Shown here: positions 25,301 to 39,756 of the stretch, in pieces
Layout of the letters: every line of letters begins with the position of its first letter
How positions within the stretch are numbered: position 1 is the first letter of the stretch
Source of the DNA: Aphis gossypii
Taxonomy: Eukaryota; Arthropoda; Insecta; Hemiptera; Aphididae
Direction of reading: 5' to 3'
NCBI RefSeq assembly: GCF_020184175.1
Contig: NC_065530.1
Coordinates: forward strand, 53,421,260 to 53,485,259
Length of the DNA stretch: 64,000 nucleotides
Notes under the pieces: model-generated
What the model was told of the DNA's origin: nothing
What the model saw: only the letters and a program-made list of their open reading frames with translations
The model's database searches: none
Position numbers and translations under genes: made by a program

Positions 25301-28300
25301 AACGATTCTGGACCGAGCTCTGTATGTAATATGCGTATTATACCGTAAATTTAGCAGTTTTTGACAGTTTTATGTAATTTTCTCTAAATTAATGGGCGTT
25401 TTACAATCTCTTGCAACACACACTGCGAAATAGCTTTTACATCCAATTGTATATAAGTATATGACCATATTATTACACACTAATCCGGATTCCAGAACAC
25501 TTTTATTACTCTAAAGAGTTTTTTTGTTACAGTAAAAAACAAAAAACACACAAATATTGCAAGACCAATAACTTTCGTTTTTCAATATTGCTATACTTAT
25601 TAATCATATAACATAATATAGATTTAAAAAAATAAAGTACCTATCAATGAATAGAACAACAAAAACAGCAACATTATTGTCTTGTGTGTTTAAGATAAAG
25701 ATTTAAATTTTCTGCAATATTATAAAAATGTTTTAGATATTATTATATGTTTGGTATTATTTGATTTATTATAATAACTAATTGATAATAGTTACATATT
25801 TAAAACATTATAAAATACGTATTTTTTTAGTTGAAATAAAGTAAAGTTGTAATATTTTACTGAACATTTTATGAACACACTGAGAAAATACTAGTTGTTC
25901 AGTAAATATATACTCAAACATTATTTACATCGATTTATATCAAAATAGAAGGGTGGCTAATGACTATGCAGTGTTTATGACTAAGGGTACATATAATTTT
26001 GTACCAATTCCGCTTAGGGTAAAAATTTAGACTAGTATGGGTTACGTTATTCTTTGTTTAGACATGCCATCTAAATTTCAGAAAAAAACAAATATTGGTT
26101 AAATACATTATTGTTGTATGTTTAATAAATTAAATAAGTAAAGTTTTACAATATCTCATATTGAATAATGCATTATTTGATGAAAAATATGTAACATTAA
26201 TATATATTTACTATAATGACTATAATATAACAGAAAAATTATTATAAATTAAGATATTTAAAAACATAATTTTATATTTATATGTATTTAAATTCAAAAT
26301 TCAAATGAAAAGTTTAGATATAAATTAAACCTTTTTAAATTATTTACAATTCAGTATTCAAATAAAGTATGTAAAAGGTTATGGTGAAAGCTAATAAAAA
26401 TAAACAAAGTATAAAGTACTTATACCTAGTAAACGATTAAAAAGACAGACACTCTTTGCGTGCAAATAGGCTATTTTATTTTAGACAGGTCACTATATAG
26501 GTAGTATAAGGAAGGCAATGTGTATACTATACTGTATATATATATATATAATTTTATCACGATTTGAAACTACGTGATTTTTAAGAGTTTTTCTGATTAA
26601 AAATGTACGAACAAAACACTATTATTATTAACGTAAAGGGGACTTTGCTCGCCTCAACGCATGCCAGTGTTACATTAGACTTATTTATTATTAATTTATA
26701 AGCTATGTAGTGATGTAGGTATTATCATGACATTATAAAAATATTAATATAAGGTAAGTTACTAGCTAGGTTAATTATGTGTTTTAAATATTTATTGAAT
26801 ATAATACAAGTAATACTGTATTAAAATCGTTGTTTTTTTATTATACAACTATTTTAAATATAAATATTATAGAAAGCTTATTAAGCAAAAACTTTTTATA
26901 ATAGGTATGCTCTTTATGTTTACAAAAATGTAATAAACATTTCTTTTTAAAATTTATTTATAAACATTACCTATGTACAGCATTATTTTTGTATGTAAAT
27001 GATAAGGTTTTTTACAACTTAAAATACATTTTAGTTCTATTATTTAGATACATACGTATCTCATCCTGGCTCCCAGTAACACCAATAAAAGTAGGTACCT
27101 ATGTATAACATTTCTATATACAGTGTATTATACACCCAAATAAAATTCTAGTTTAAACATAATAGGAAAATTAAAAAAAAATTATAGGCTAAATTAAATA
27201 TTTTAACCTAATATTTAGGAACATTTGTAAATTTTTAATGGGACGAAAAAAAAATATATTCAGGTTTTAAGCACGACGATGTAGAAATTTAAGTTCTATT
27301 ATATATATGAAACAACAAAAAAAACATCGTGACTTGCAAAGAAAACATCTGTAATAAATAGCCACCAAAGTAAACTGCTATTGATCCGACAATATGAGTA
27401 TATGAGTTTTTGTTTTTCAAAATAATTGTTCGATATACTATATATTTTTATGAAATATAAAAATTTTGCAGCTGTAATAATTTATCCTTATTAGTTAGTC
27501 TGACTTAGTCAACACTTTCATAGTTTTTATACAAAAAAAAAAATATATTATGCTTATAGCCTTGTTCACTGCGACTGCCGTTACTAGATTGTATTTGTTA
27601 TGACTTATGATTTTAATTAAATTATTTAATAACGTTAATATTATGAAGAATTAGTGAAATAATATTTATGTATAATATTGCAAAACTAAAATTTTAGTAT
27701 AATCTACTGAACTCAAAAATTATTCGGGTTAGATGAATTGTGTTTAAAAAAAAAATACCAAGTAAATATTGTGATGCTTATAAATTGCCGAATATAGATG
27801 AATTACGAGTTTGAACCACGATTATTTTATAGAAATTTGATTATTTGTATTATTTGATTGAGCAAAATATTAAATTAATTTCGTTTAATGGAAAACAAAT
27901 AAATTAATAAAATTAAAGATAATATACTACAAACAGAACAAACTTTATAGTAGATACATATTTTCCTTTGAAAATCTGAAGTGAATATTTACTATGAACA
28001 ATTGCACAATCTACAGTTATGGAGTATTTTACTCAAAATTAATTAATTTTTTTTAGGCTATAGAAACCCAAATATGTAATATTTATTTACATTTTAAATG
28101 GTATTTCATCCATAACATAAATAAAAAGGAGGAAAGTAGGTAACCAATCTGCTGTACATTAGAATTCAAAATAATCTAATCTCGTCATTGAGTTGAGTTA
28201 TACGTTTTAAAAATAAATTATATTTATATTATACGAAATATATACATATATTCAGTTCAAAATAAAACCAAAAAACCAAATCGTTGGTAGATTAGCTGTA

Positions 28301-28930
28301 CGGTAAACCTCCTTCTGAATTACGCTTATGGAAAGAATCAAAAATATACAATATCATAATTATTCATCTGTTAGTAAAATATACATCTATTATTAGTTAT
28401 TGCTAAATACTTACATAGTAAGTGTATTTTTTTTAGAATATAAAAAAAAAACAGAACAGTTTATCACTTTATTACTTTAATTTTATTATAAAACATTTAA
28501 GTTTTAAACCTTAAATTATTTAGCTACCTATAAAGAAAATAAAGTAAAAACAAAAATCTGCAGATTCAAAAATGTATAACGACCTAATAAATTTATTATT
28601 AATATTTATACGATAAAACGACTATTTTCGAATTTCGATTATTGTCGCGTAGTCACGTATAATACACAGTAAATACACACAATATATTTGTATATATAGA
28701 GATAACAATATAGTCACGAATAAGAAATTGTCAATTTATTTTCATGTAACATTATCATATGTCGTATAAAAATATATTGTTAGGTAGTTACGTTGAAAAT
28801 ATTGAGAATCACTAGAGAGCCCAATCATTTATATTTTATTGTATTCACTTTAGTAAATATTATGGATATTTTAGGTAATATCTATAAAATAGATATTACA
28901 TATTATGTAACTGTGTTCAAATATTTATTT
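22341..28930. other. Long non-coding stretch with a GC-richer patch
   Basis: Mostly AT-rich. The part from about 23,190 to 23,900 is richer in CG and could be regulatory. A perfect triple heptamer, (ACTTGCG)3, lies at 24,162-24,182. No exon or element is supported elsewhere. Confidence 0.5.
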
Positions 28931-28956
28931 CGTGAAATATTTTGGTCTTGCAGATT

Positions 28957-29110
28957 TGGTACACTACACGCTCCTCTGAGTGACCCTTTTGTGCCAAGAC
29001 GACAATATTCGCGCCGATCGATAGGTTATAGCCGTAGTCGACCACAGAGCGCGCTTATATGGGATGAAACCGCAACACACAGATGCACAGCACACACAAT
29101 AATCTTGCCT
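28957..29110 (+). other. Candidate exon with strong 3' splice site (uncertain)
   Basis: A polypyrimidine/AG acceptor (TTTTGGTCTTGCAG, ending at about 28,956) precedes about 150 bp of CG-richer DNA that stays open in one frame to 29,122. The predicted peptide (Arg/Ser-rich, including SRRSIGYSRSRPQ) matches nothing I recognise. It could be a non-coding exon or chance. Confidence 0.2.
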
Positions 29111-29125
29111 TTGATTCTTATTTAA

Positions 29126-32100
29126 AATCTCCCGGTTTTATGTGAATTCTTTTTCAAAAAAAATTGCTTGTACTACGGTTGTAATATTATATGGTAGATG
29201 ATCAAAGAAGATAATATAAACAATTATACATTTATAATCTGTACACTATACTTATTACTTATATACATACGTCATCGTAATATGCTACAATCATATTTTA
29301 TTTGACATTTGATGTGATGTATAGGTGAACTTGTATTTATGTATATGAGCGTAATATAAAATGTATATATCGCGAGCTTCGAACTAAAAGGTGCTTACGT
29401 GATTTTTTTTTTTTTAACCATTATACTTAGGTTTAGTTATCAGTGATTAATAATTAAAATTCTCAAACAATCGTTTAAGTGCATTATTTAAAAAAGTAAT
29501 CGAAAATCAAAATATTCTATAAATCAATACAATTAACTTATCTGTTATTTAATAGTGATCTAAATTATAAATAGAAGATTTGGTTTTTAAATATAGTGTC
29601 TTGTTGATTTCACTTTTATGCTCCAACTTTTAAGGTGGTAAATTTGACTTAGTTGGATCTGGTCAAAAATAAAAATAAAACGAACATTTTTAAGTAAAAT
29701 CAGTTTTCAATTACGAATGAATTTTATTTTTTTTTTTTTATTATTAAAATATTAATTATAATTATTTATTATAATTTAAAAATAAATTACTGTAAAAACT
29801 TTAATTTTTTATCAAATACCTACTATTACATTTATTTTTTAAAAATTACATAGTTATTTTTGTGATATGAGCAAATACACAAAAAATAATATTAAACATT
29901 TTAAACTCTTTATTTTTCGAAAAATGTATGACTATATATTTTTTTGAGGTAAAAAACCTGAAATAGTAAAAACAAGGTTCTAGAAAAGTTTTTTTATAGC
30001 AATTTATTTTTATAAATATGGGAATTAATTATCCTCAATTATTTTTTATAAGCACTTAGAGTTAAAATGTTGACAAAATTTGTTAAAATTATCTCATAGT
30101 TAAAAATGTATTAGGTATATTTTTAATTTTAATAACCAAGAGCTCACAGTTCAATGGTTCATATAACTATTTTTTTTCTTATAGCAACCTAAAGATCTCA
30201 AGAATATATAATATTTCAAACTGCGTTTTCTTCGTTGTGACTTGATATTTTTCATTTTCCCATTTATCAGCGTTAGATTTTCGTGGAAAAACGAGGTAAC
30301 TCGCGCGTTATCATGTATATATAAAACCATTATATGTATATATATACAACTATATAATAATATAATATATATTTATATATACTCGGACCGTGATCGGAAA
30401 GGATCCCGCCGGGCAATATTATAATTGGTTATACGAACATACACGCGCACATAACAGCGCGTGCGCTCGCACACACGCGCAATTTAAACAATAGTAAAAC
30501 CCTTTGTGGATGATTTATACCATTGAAAAATTTGCATTCCCTTTTCCCCCGTTTTCTTCTCTCTCACTCTCATCCCTATATAATATATACATTTATATAT
30601 ATATATATTATATAGTGGCTGCTGCAGCACTACCGCGTCGGGTCCCTCAATCTACACATTAACTTCCCCGACAGCACCGCGGCCGCTGCCACCCCCAATA
30701 CACCCTGAACGAGGATCGCATTTCGTACAATACTCACGTACATAATATCCTCGTTGCGTGTGTGTGCATATATGTATGTGTGTATAAAGTTTGGAGTATA
30801 AAGAGATGGCGATGACGACGTTGTGTGCGAATTCTAAAGCCCAAAGCGAAGAAATTGCGTCGATTCGCTGTACAGTATGTCTCGTTGCTTTCTTGTCTCC
30901 ATCAATAACGTTTTTTCTGTACACACTACACATAGTAAATATTTTCGAAAGTCATTACTGATAGATAAGTATAGACGAAGAATATTGTTCTATATTTTTA
31001 GTTAACCCATACCTAATTTCAAAATCAAAATATTTTCTATTATTATTTTTAAATATACCTATTATAATATATCATGCGTTATATCCACAGTAAATATTTT
31101 AATGTTGCGCTATTATTTTCAAGTATTCAAAATTTAAAACTTACACTATAGTTTTTAATTTTAGACAAGAAACGGTTTGAGAAATAATACCTATTTAAGT
31201 AAAACTGTACGGTCAAAACTATAATATTATAATGAAACACTACAGAAACACCCTGTATCCCCGTATAGGTTGTGTATTTTATACGACTTGTCTATATAAA
31301 TATTAGTGTACAACATGAACACTGTAAAACAACGATTTTTCAATATCTATACAACAAAACCATTTACGTGTGTACAGTGATATACATACTTACGTATATA
31401 TTGTATTTTAAAATTTTAAGGGCAATATATTTAATAGATATATATATTATGTACCGAGCACATATTATAATACCCTCATAAAGAAATTTCCGCATAACGT
31501 ATATAATCTATACGGTTTTCCCCATATTTCAATGCTATAAAATCAAACGAAATATATACAATGTATGACTATAAGCCTACGTCCGCGTACATAAATTTGC
31601 TGTAGTCATCTACCGAATACTACATTTGTGTGTACGTTTCTGAAAAATGGCTATTTGAACTTTGATAAATAATAAAGAAAACAATTCTTTGAAATTTTTA
31701 TTTCCAAGAGTTGAGTATCGCCAGTTACTACTTATAATTATTATTTTTATAAACCGTATAATGTTATCTATATCAAAACAACATCTCAAACACAGCGATG
31801 TTAGTACACATAGAACGTGTATTTTCAATTTTGTATAGAAATAGTAGAAACACGACTTTATAAGCCATATTTTATATAATAATATACTGTTCTTCAAGTA
31901 CCTATTATGTTTTAACAAATTAAATTTTTTCTGACTAAAAAGGTAAAAGTTACACTATTGGTTTGATTTATTTGACACGTGATAAATCATAGTACCAATG
32001 GGTCATATTATGATCATGTTCTTTAAATACAACTATAGCTCCATATTATTTAACATTTTAAACATTGTAGAATACATAATACGTGTGTAGTATAATATAG

Positions 32101-32299
32101 TTAAAAAATAGTTAATATTATATTCATCCATTTAAATGAATACATAATTTATTATAACGTAAAACTTGAATGCTATCATCATTGCTATCTGTGTAAAACA
32201 GATAGGTAGGTACATTTATAATATATACAGTGATATATTGTATAGGTGTAATAAATTATTTAACGCGTTAAAACTTGATGAGGGATGAAGTAAAAAAAA
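29126..32299. other. Non-coding stretch with GC-richer patch near 30.4-30.9 kb
   Basis: AT-rich overall. The part from about 30,385 to 30,880 has CG-rich pieces (GCGCGTGCGCTCGC, CACCGCGGCCGCTGCC) and TA/CA simple repeats. No coding frame is supported. Confidence 0.45.
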
Positions 32300-32366
32300 G
32301 TTCTGCCAAACTTTTCAGTGCAGACAATAAATAAAGGTGGCATTTCAAAAAAAAAAAAAAAAAAAA
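32300..32366 (+). repeat. Possible retroposed 3' end with poly(A) tail
   Basis: AATAAATAAA at about 32,327 is followed about 11 nt later by a run of about 20 A (32,347-32,366), as at the 3' end of a polyadenylated retrocopy. No body sequence or target duplication is recognisable, so it may be only a simple poly(A). Confidence 0.25.
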
Positions 32367-35300
32367 TCCAAAATAAAACAACCAATCGCTGCTGACTCAT
32401 TTTAAATTCAATTTCCAAATTATCGATTAAATCAGTTACAATACTCTACGGACCGTGAATAATATTATTTGGGTTACAGAATTCATATTCGATCTTCTTA
32501 TTACACATTTCTATTCAGCAAATGTCTTAGGTGTATGTACAATGTACATCGTATACGCTTCTGGTTATATGCGATCTGGCTTTATACATTTACACAATAG
32601 TAACGTTTGAATGTTGAATAATGAAGGTTAACTATAGTTAACCCAACTGCGGTCCGATTTCGAAACAATAGAATCTTTAGTTAATTCACTATAATAATAT
32701 ATAATATGTATTATTAGTGAAATGAGTAAAAATTCTATTATTACTCTATATAATATATTACATTTGTTATTTGATACCTTCAGTGTGATCTATATATTCA
32801 ATAACATCTGAATTACGTATTACGAATGTTGGTCGCAAGGGTATATAATATTATATAAACTGTCAAAACATTTTGGGGTGATGGAAATAAACAAAACGAA
32901 AAATGAGTAAAATAACATTTCAACAGAAATGTCGGTAAATATAAAGGACATTAATAGAGCAAAAAACCTCGTTTGTAAAGAAAATATTTTTATAAAAATA
33001 CCGATGTTCGAATAATCTATATTTTTTTGCTTTCGTTAGAATGAAATAAAATAAACTTTACTCCGTTTCGTTCAATAACTATAAGTGTTATCTAGGAAAA
33101 CGAATATTCGATTACATTTGTTCGATATCTTATAATTTTAAAAGAGATGTGCGGATGTGTAAGTTTTTCTTATTAATTTTATTCTTCTGTAGTATCTTGT
33201 GATTTATCTTCTATATTGATATGTTTCACGATACCTTGGAAAATATTTTTTAAAACGGAAATATTGTCAAAATAATTTAAAAAAAATTATTTTATCTAAT
33301 TCAGATGACTAAATAATAACAATATGATAGATACACATTTTATTTTATGATGCACTAAGTACGCTTTATAATGAATAGTGTAGTGTATAATTAAAAACAA
33401 AATACAAGATAAATACAACATTTATTAGGTAATTAGAGATTTTAAAATTATAAATAAAAAGGGATCGATTATAAATATATTTATATGAATTCCGAAAAAC
33501 TTATTAGATTCAAAACTTAATGGAGAATATATTTTTTGTGTATTATGAAATTTTTTCCTTAAATTTATAATCTATAAATACTTTTTTATATATACCACAG
33601 CTCCAGTATCAACTATAGATCTATTATTGTTACTAAATAGAACTATTTTTTTATTTACCTACTAAAACAGTGTATGATGCTAGGTATATTAAAGTTCAAA
33701 AAAAATTCAAGATATTATAAAGTTAAAAATATAAATCAAATTATAAACACTTAGATATGTTTTCATCACGAAAGAATAAAAATAATTTATTTAATAAGTA
33801 TTATATTTTTAAGAAACAAGTTTATTACAGTTTTTATTTACAGATATAATGTAATTATATAGTTTTAACATTTTAAAGAATAAGTTAGTTAGGCAAAATT
33901 CTCTGAAATATGAGTGTAAAATTAAATGAGTTTGTTAAGATTATTACAAAAAAGAAGTTTTAGGTATAAAAAAGATTAAAATTCTATATAAAAGTCGACT
34001 TATATAGTTGAGTCTTCCCTTCTTTTTCATTATAAATATAGACTTTTTCTAATGTCTTTATAGAGTAGATAGTTTTTTGTACTTTACTTCATAAAGATAT
34101 TTTACTTGAAACGGTAAAAAAGAGCAACATTTATTTAATTCATATTTGTATATATCATCAAAAAAAAGTTTTTTTTCATTGTACGTCAAACGTTGAACAA
34201 GAGTTGAACACTTCTATGTTCATTTATGTGTAATTAAAAATATGAACCCTCTTTTAATAAATGTTCTTTTTTGTCATAATTTCTTTCAGATTAAAATTCT
34301 GAAACATGGTTTCAAGTAGGTATCTAAATCCAACATTTATTTTTATTCTTGTGTTTTTTGTTTATTTTTTTTTTTATCCAAGCGAGTTTTATTAAAGATC
34401 ATTTTTGTATTGTTTGAATATTCAGAAGATATTTTTACACTGCAGATTAATAAAATGTAATAAACATAAAATAAACAATTCAAACAATTTTTTTACTTAA
34501 AGGATATTATTCGTCTACTTAATTTTAAACAATTAATGATAAGATTCATAAAATATTTTTAATAATTAAAGTAATTATTTAAACTTAATACAATTTTGCC
34601 GTTATTATAATGTTTATCTTTATAATCAGTATTGTTCTATACTTACATACATTTTAATAATTTAAAATACTGTTAATGAGACTATTTTTTTTTAATAAAA
34701 AATGATTTAATATGTATACAATGTACATACATAAATTGTAAGTAGATTTAAATTACGTTAATTTGAAATTATTTTAAAAATAAAAATAAATTTCTGTCAA
34801 AATGTAAAAAGGTAGTTAAGTGGATACCGTTTCGTTGTATACTATAAAGATAGATGTAGAGTGTGTCACTATTATATGTATGTATTTATTTTAAAGATAA
34901 ATCATTGATACGAAGAATGATATTGAACATATAAATGGTCTATCCACCTATATTACCAGATACATTTCATGACATAGTTTTTAATATAATAGTTATTAAA
35001 GTCATTTAATTTTCTTTTAATATTACAATAGGTACTATAATTAGGTAGGTAGGTTTCATTTTGTATACAATAAAACTCATAGTAGTATATAATATACTTA
35101 AAAGTTGTGAGTTCTCACAAATAATATTTTTAAATTATAACAAAATAATTAACAACGTTATTTATTGTTTAAAAAATAAGTAATTATTTATTCAAATTTA
35201 AACTTGAAATACTTATTTTTGATAATTATGTTGTTTAAATTATAAACAAAGGTGGGTCATTGAGTTCTGATTTGCTATAGGTACAGTAGGTGCGAGTGAG

Positions 35301-35895
35301 TCATCATATTATTGTAAACAAAAAATAATTCAAAGCGGACACGCGGTCTGTCAGCCTTTTGTTCAAAATCGCTATTAAATTAATTTATTTTACTATTAGC
35401 AATACAGTAGGTTAATTTATATTTTATTAAAATTTAAAACATTACATTATCATTTTAATAAGTTTATGTATCCACAAATAATGATTGTTAATTATTATAA
35501 TAAAATAATACCTAACTCCATAATTTCTCAAAACTTTAATCAAAAAAAAAAAATATTGAGATAATATAATTCAATATTTTTTAATTATCATATGAACAAC
35601 TTGCATTAAATTTTCGACAATATTTGAAAAAAGTAATTTTAAAAGTATATTAAAAATAGTCAGCTTTTTTAAAAAATGGTAACATGTACATAAAATACTC
35701 ATATAAACATTTTGTGTAGTTAATTAGCCACTTTAGTTATTTCTTTTTCAGTTATTTAAAACAATAGTGATTTTTTCAAAAACACAATTTATGGAAAAAT
35801 TCCTTTTTCCTACATTTTGTATTTGTTCTTCCAAATTATTTTAAAAATACTTAGAAGTTTTAATTTTTACTTCTCAAAAGTTTAAGCTAAATGCT
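32367..35895. other. AT-rich non-coding stretch
   Basis: Among the most AT-rich parts of the window. No gene, RNA or element boundary seen. Confidence 0.55.
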
Positions 35896-36031
35896 TTCAA
35901 CGTTGAAAAACATATTTTTAACTTGTGTATACGGACACAAGAAAAAAATTTAAAAATAAAAATAAAATATAAAAATACACACACATCAGTGTAAAATCAA
36001 TACATTCATTGCTTCTTTCAGAATCTAAAAA
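35896..36031. repeat. Dispersed aphid-type repeat, copy 2
   Basis: Contains 'ATACACACACATCAGTG', 'TAAAATCAATACATTCATTG' and 'TTTCAGAATCTAAAA' in the same order as the block at 4,880-5,001. Confidence 0.55.
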
Positions 36032-36557
36032 TATGGAATATAGAACCACTCTAATTTTACAGTTGTAGTATTCAAATTTACCTAGTAATTTATAATTATA
36101 TAAGTCATTGTAATGTATTAAATGTAAATTCAATGATAATCATTGAATATGAAAAACGAATCTGAGCAAAGACAGTTGTCAGCCTATATTATACTATATT
36201 ATAAGTGTTTGATTTACTATTAGTAATAAAGTAGATTGAATTTTTTTTTTAAAACATTGCATTTGAAAATATTATTAAATGTATAAATATAAATACTATA
36301 AATACTAAATTTATGGGTTCCAAATAAACTACTAAAAAAAAATCTGTAATGTATTTGTATTATATTTTCTAACCTAACAGCTTACAAAATAATTTGCTAT
36401 CCACGTTGAGAATTTAAAAAAAATCTTGTTTGATCACGCATAATATACATTTTATTTTTGAAAATAAACATACCTACATACGTATTTATAAATACATTAT
36501 GTTAGTTATACAACAATAGTAGGCATCTATGTGGAATATTTTAATTTCTGATTTTTT

Positions 36558-36558
<1 letters not shown>

Positions 36559-36597
<39 letters not shown>
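36559..36597. repeat. (CA)n-(TA)n microsatellite
   Basis: A run of CA dinucleotides passes directly into TA dinucleotides. Confidence 0.95.
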
Positions 36598-37399
36598 CAA
36601 AACTATTTAAGACATTTATTGGAGATTCTCATATTCCACAATGGTCTCTGATTACGATTTTCATGACAATCAAATGCACCTTTCCACTATCGCAATAGTA
36701 GGTACTTTGAAATCATTTTCAACGCCTTTATATTATACATAATAGTATTTTGTATTATTAAATAGTACACGAGTCATTAATTTAATATTATCCTCTTCTC
36801 AGCAGTCGTTTCACATTATTCTTGTTAAAATAATATATTTATGTATTAAACTTGTTAGTCTTCTTATTTTTATTTATACCGCCATGTCTAATATTTTTTT
36901 ATAATAATCAAAATATTACATTAAACACATTATTCTTCTTCTTATTATTATATAGGTATATTAAACCATACTTGTAAAAAGCATCAGAATAAGGAACAAA
37001 AATATGAAGGAGAAAAAACACCACATAATATAATAATGTACGAGACGATCTTATCCAACTCTGCAGAGCACATCACGGTGGCATTAAAGGTCGCTTTCAG
37101 GTTCTTGATTACATCAAGGCAATTAGCGAGCCAACAAAAAACAACACAAAGGCAAAGACTGCGTGTATAATATATATATATATATATAAATATATATTAT
37201 ATGAAATTTCCCTTTTTTTAGCACCCGTTACCGTGGATGAGGACGCCCCCTGAGAGAAACTCTCTCTCAAAAATACTACTACCCGACCACCACCACAACG
37301 ACACCAAATTTCATTACCTCCCACCCACCTATCTATATTGTAGTCGTTGCCGAGAGCTCCATGTATATATATATATATATAAATAAACATTATATACAT
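36598..37399. other. AT-rich non-coding stretch leading into the GC island
   Basis: No gene is seen. A GAGAGAAACTCTCTCTC stretch near 37,252 resembles GAGA-factor sites. Two (TA)n runs lie at about 37,170 and 37,365. Confidence 0.5.
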
Positions 37400-38289
37400 A
37401 TAGTAAAGTTTGTGTGTGTCTGTTTAGGGGAGCTGCTATAGCAGCTAGTGGAAGAGGGTCGAAAAGAGCAGATCGTGTGCGCGAGGGGTTAAAGTGTAGG
37501 ATATACGCGGCAGTTGGCTCGAGAGAGGTAGGAACTATGGACGAGAGGAGAAAGAGGAGGGAGGGAATAGGATGAGAAGGAGAAGGAGTATAGTGGTAGT
37601 ATAAAGGGCGCAAGAAATGGAAGAGGGGGAGAAGAAGAAGAAGTAATTTACGAGCTTTGCATAAATACACGCGCGAGGAGGGTCAGATGATCGCAACGGC
37701 GGAGTGGTCGAGCAGAGCATTGTGGCGGTCGGAGGGTGAGCGACCGAGCGTTCGAGCGGTGCGTAGCGGCTGAGCCGGTAGCAGCGGTGGTTAGCTGAGC
37801 AGGACGAAGTATGTAGTGGACGAAATACGGCAAAGACCGCGGCGTCGACGAGGGTTATTTGGCGGGGTGAAATTCGGAGGGATGATTTCGGAAGGGTCGC
37901 CGATTGCAGGAAGATGTGTACACTGGGAGTCTGCGTGTGACCTCTACTCGTGGCCACCAGGCAGCGCACTGTTCGAAAATCACCCTACCTCCACGCACGT
38001 CCTGGTCCGAGAAAAGGGCGCGCCGCCGCCCCGATCGATACAGCCCGACGAGCCGGGACCACCGAGCAACCCCGAAAAACCAACGCCCGACGTGCGATAC
38101 TCCGACGGCAGACTCTAGGCAGACAACACGACTGTTCACTCTCTTCATTCTGGTCAGCGACAGCCAGCGAGCAGGTCCTCTCTCGCATTGCTCTTGTCGT
38201 CACCAATGATGACTCACTCACCGAGCGGGACACTCCACCGCTACTGACGTCACCGCTGCTACTGTCCGGTCGTACTACACGACTGTATG
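37400..38289 (+). promoter_or_regulatory. GC-rich island: candidate promoter and first exon of pri-mir-10
   Basis: About 900 bp of CG-rich DNA. A TATAAAGGGCGC sequence lies near 37,600, and a strong splice donor (ATG|GTAAGC) falls at 38,289/38,290. The next strong + strand acceptor is at 39,756, and mir-10 begins about 100 bp beyond it. Many overlapping frames on both strands are open, but none shows a known domain; they look like a consequence of base composition. I therefore read the island as a non-coding 5' exon plus promoter, most simply for the mir-10 primary transcript or a longer Hox-gene transcript through it. Splicing and promoter use are inferred from sequence only. Confidence 0.45.
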
Positions 38290-38836
38290 GTAAGCATGAA
38301 CACTTTTCAAACTTTTTATTTTATTTAAATAATTTCAATAATATTTTTATTCTTTTATCCATTTATTTATTTTTTTAATATACATATTTACCTAACTTAA
38401 CGTTCTATTATATTTTTTTACGATAATAATATGTTATATAAAATATTGTACGCTAGTACTGGTATAGTTTATTTTTATGGAAATAATATATACTTTACAT
38501 TATTACTTACATAGAATTTAAACGTCAAGAAAAAAACATTTTATTTTTATTTTTATTTTTTTTTAACGTTTAACTTAATTTAAAACTTATATTTTATTCA
38601 ATAAATATAATATTAATCTCGCATACATAAAATAAAAATTATTCAAATTAAACGTGTAAAGTATACTATTATAGAGTTCACATACCTATTACATACTCAA
38701 TACTATTATAATAAAATTGTACGAATCGGGTGCAAATGGTTATTATAATAGATATATATATATAGTTATAGTATACATATTACATATATATATATAAATG
38801 CATTAATATCCATGTACGAAAACGAGGGTTTAATCA

Positions 38837-38867
<31 letters not shown>

Positions 38868-39756
38868 CAAATACTTATTATACATAACGGAAACCGGGTG
38901 GCGGTTAATAAACGTACGGATAGCGTGCGTTCACGGAGATTAGGCGCGTCGCGGGAGAGGGGCTGCAGTTAGGGCGGTCAGCGGCTTGGTCATGGCAGGT
39001 GGGTGAAGTGGGATCGTATTGGGTGGTGGTGGCGGAGTACACTCGCCCGGCGCTGAGTAATTTGCATTCAGCGGCGCTCGTGCCCGACGCCGTCGCCGTC
39101 GACGCCAACGCCTCGCAACACCTCCGTTCCTCATCACCATCGAGTATTGATCGCGAACGCACGATTCACCCTTTTCGGTAGTGGCGGAGTGGAGTACGGG
39201 GGCGTAGGGGTGTGTCGCGTATATATAATATATTGTACTTACGCGTGTGTCGTGTTTTTTGTTTTTATTTCTCTACAAACGATTTATCGTTGCAAGAGAG
39301 AGTAAGCGAATAGTAATTGTCGTTTTCGTTGTCGTTGTGTGAAAGAGAAAAATAAAATAATATGACGAGAAAACGAGATTAAAAAAAAAAAAAAAAAATT
39401 GCGGACCCTTCTGCATGTAAGCGGCGACCCTTTTTATTTTGCGTGTGTAATGCAGGGTGAAGGGAGAGAGTTCGTTGACACATCGCGGTCATGTGTAAAA
39501 AGGGGGGGACAATGACGATGACTAACGCGATGAAATCACGGACAGACAGCATAAAGCTTGTGTGCGAATACTATCCGCGTACACACAATATATATATATA
39601 AATACGATATAAATACACCAGTCACCGCCGTTACTTTTTTTTATTTTTTTTTCGAAATAGTTTGATGTTAGGTACTTTTATTTCATTTTTTTATTATACT
39701 TTATCTTTCACAAAATATAGTTAACCTTTTTTGTTTCTTCTTTCGTATTGTTTCAG
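38290..39756 (+). other. Putative intron of pri-mir-10, with internal GC-rich patch
   Basis: Bounded by GTAAGC at 38,290 and a polypyrimidine tract ending TTGTTTCAG at 39,756. A GC-rich patch at 38,880-39,560 ends near another donor-like ATGTAAGC at about 39,413, so it could be an alternative first exon. No coding frame is supported. Confidence 0.4.

Noticed and set aside
37535..38378. Frames of 80-144 codons on both strands around 37.5-38.4 kb
   Set aside because: Overlap on both strands in a CpG island, with no domain or start context. I prefer a non-coding first exon or promoter.
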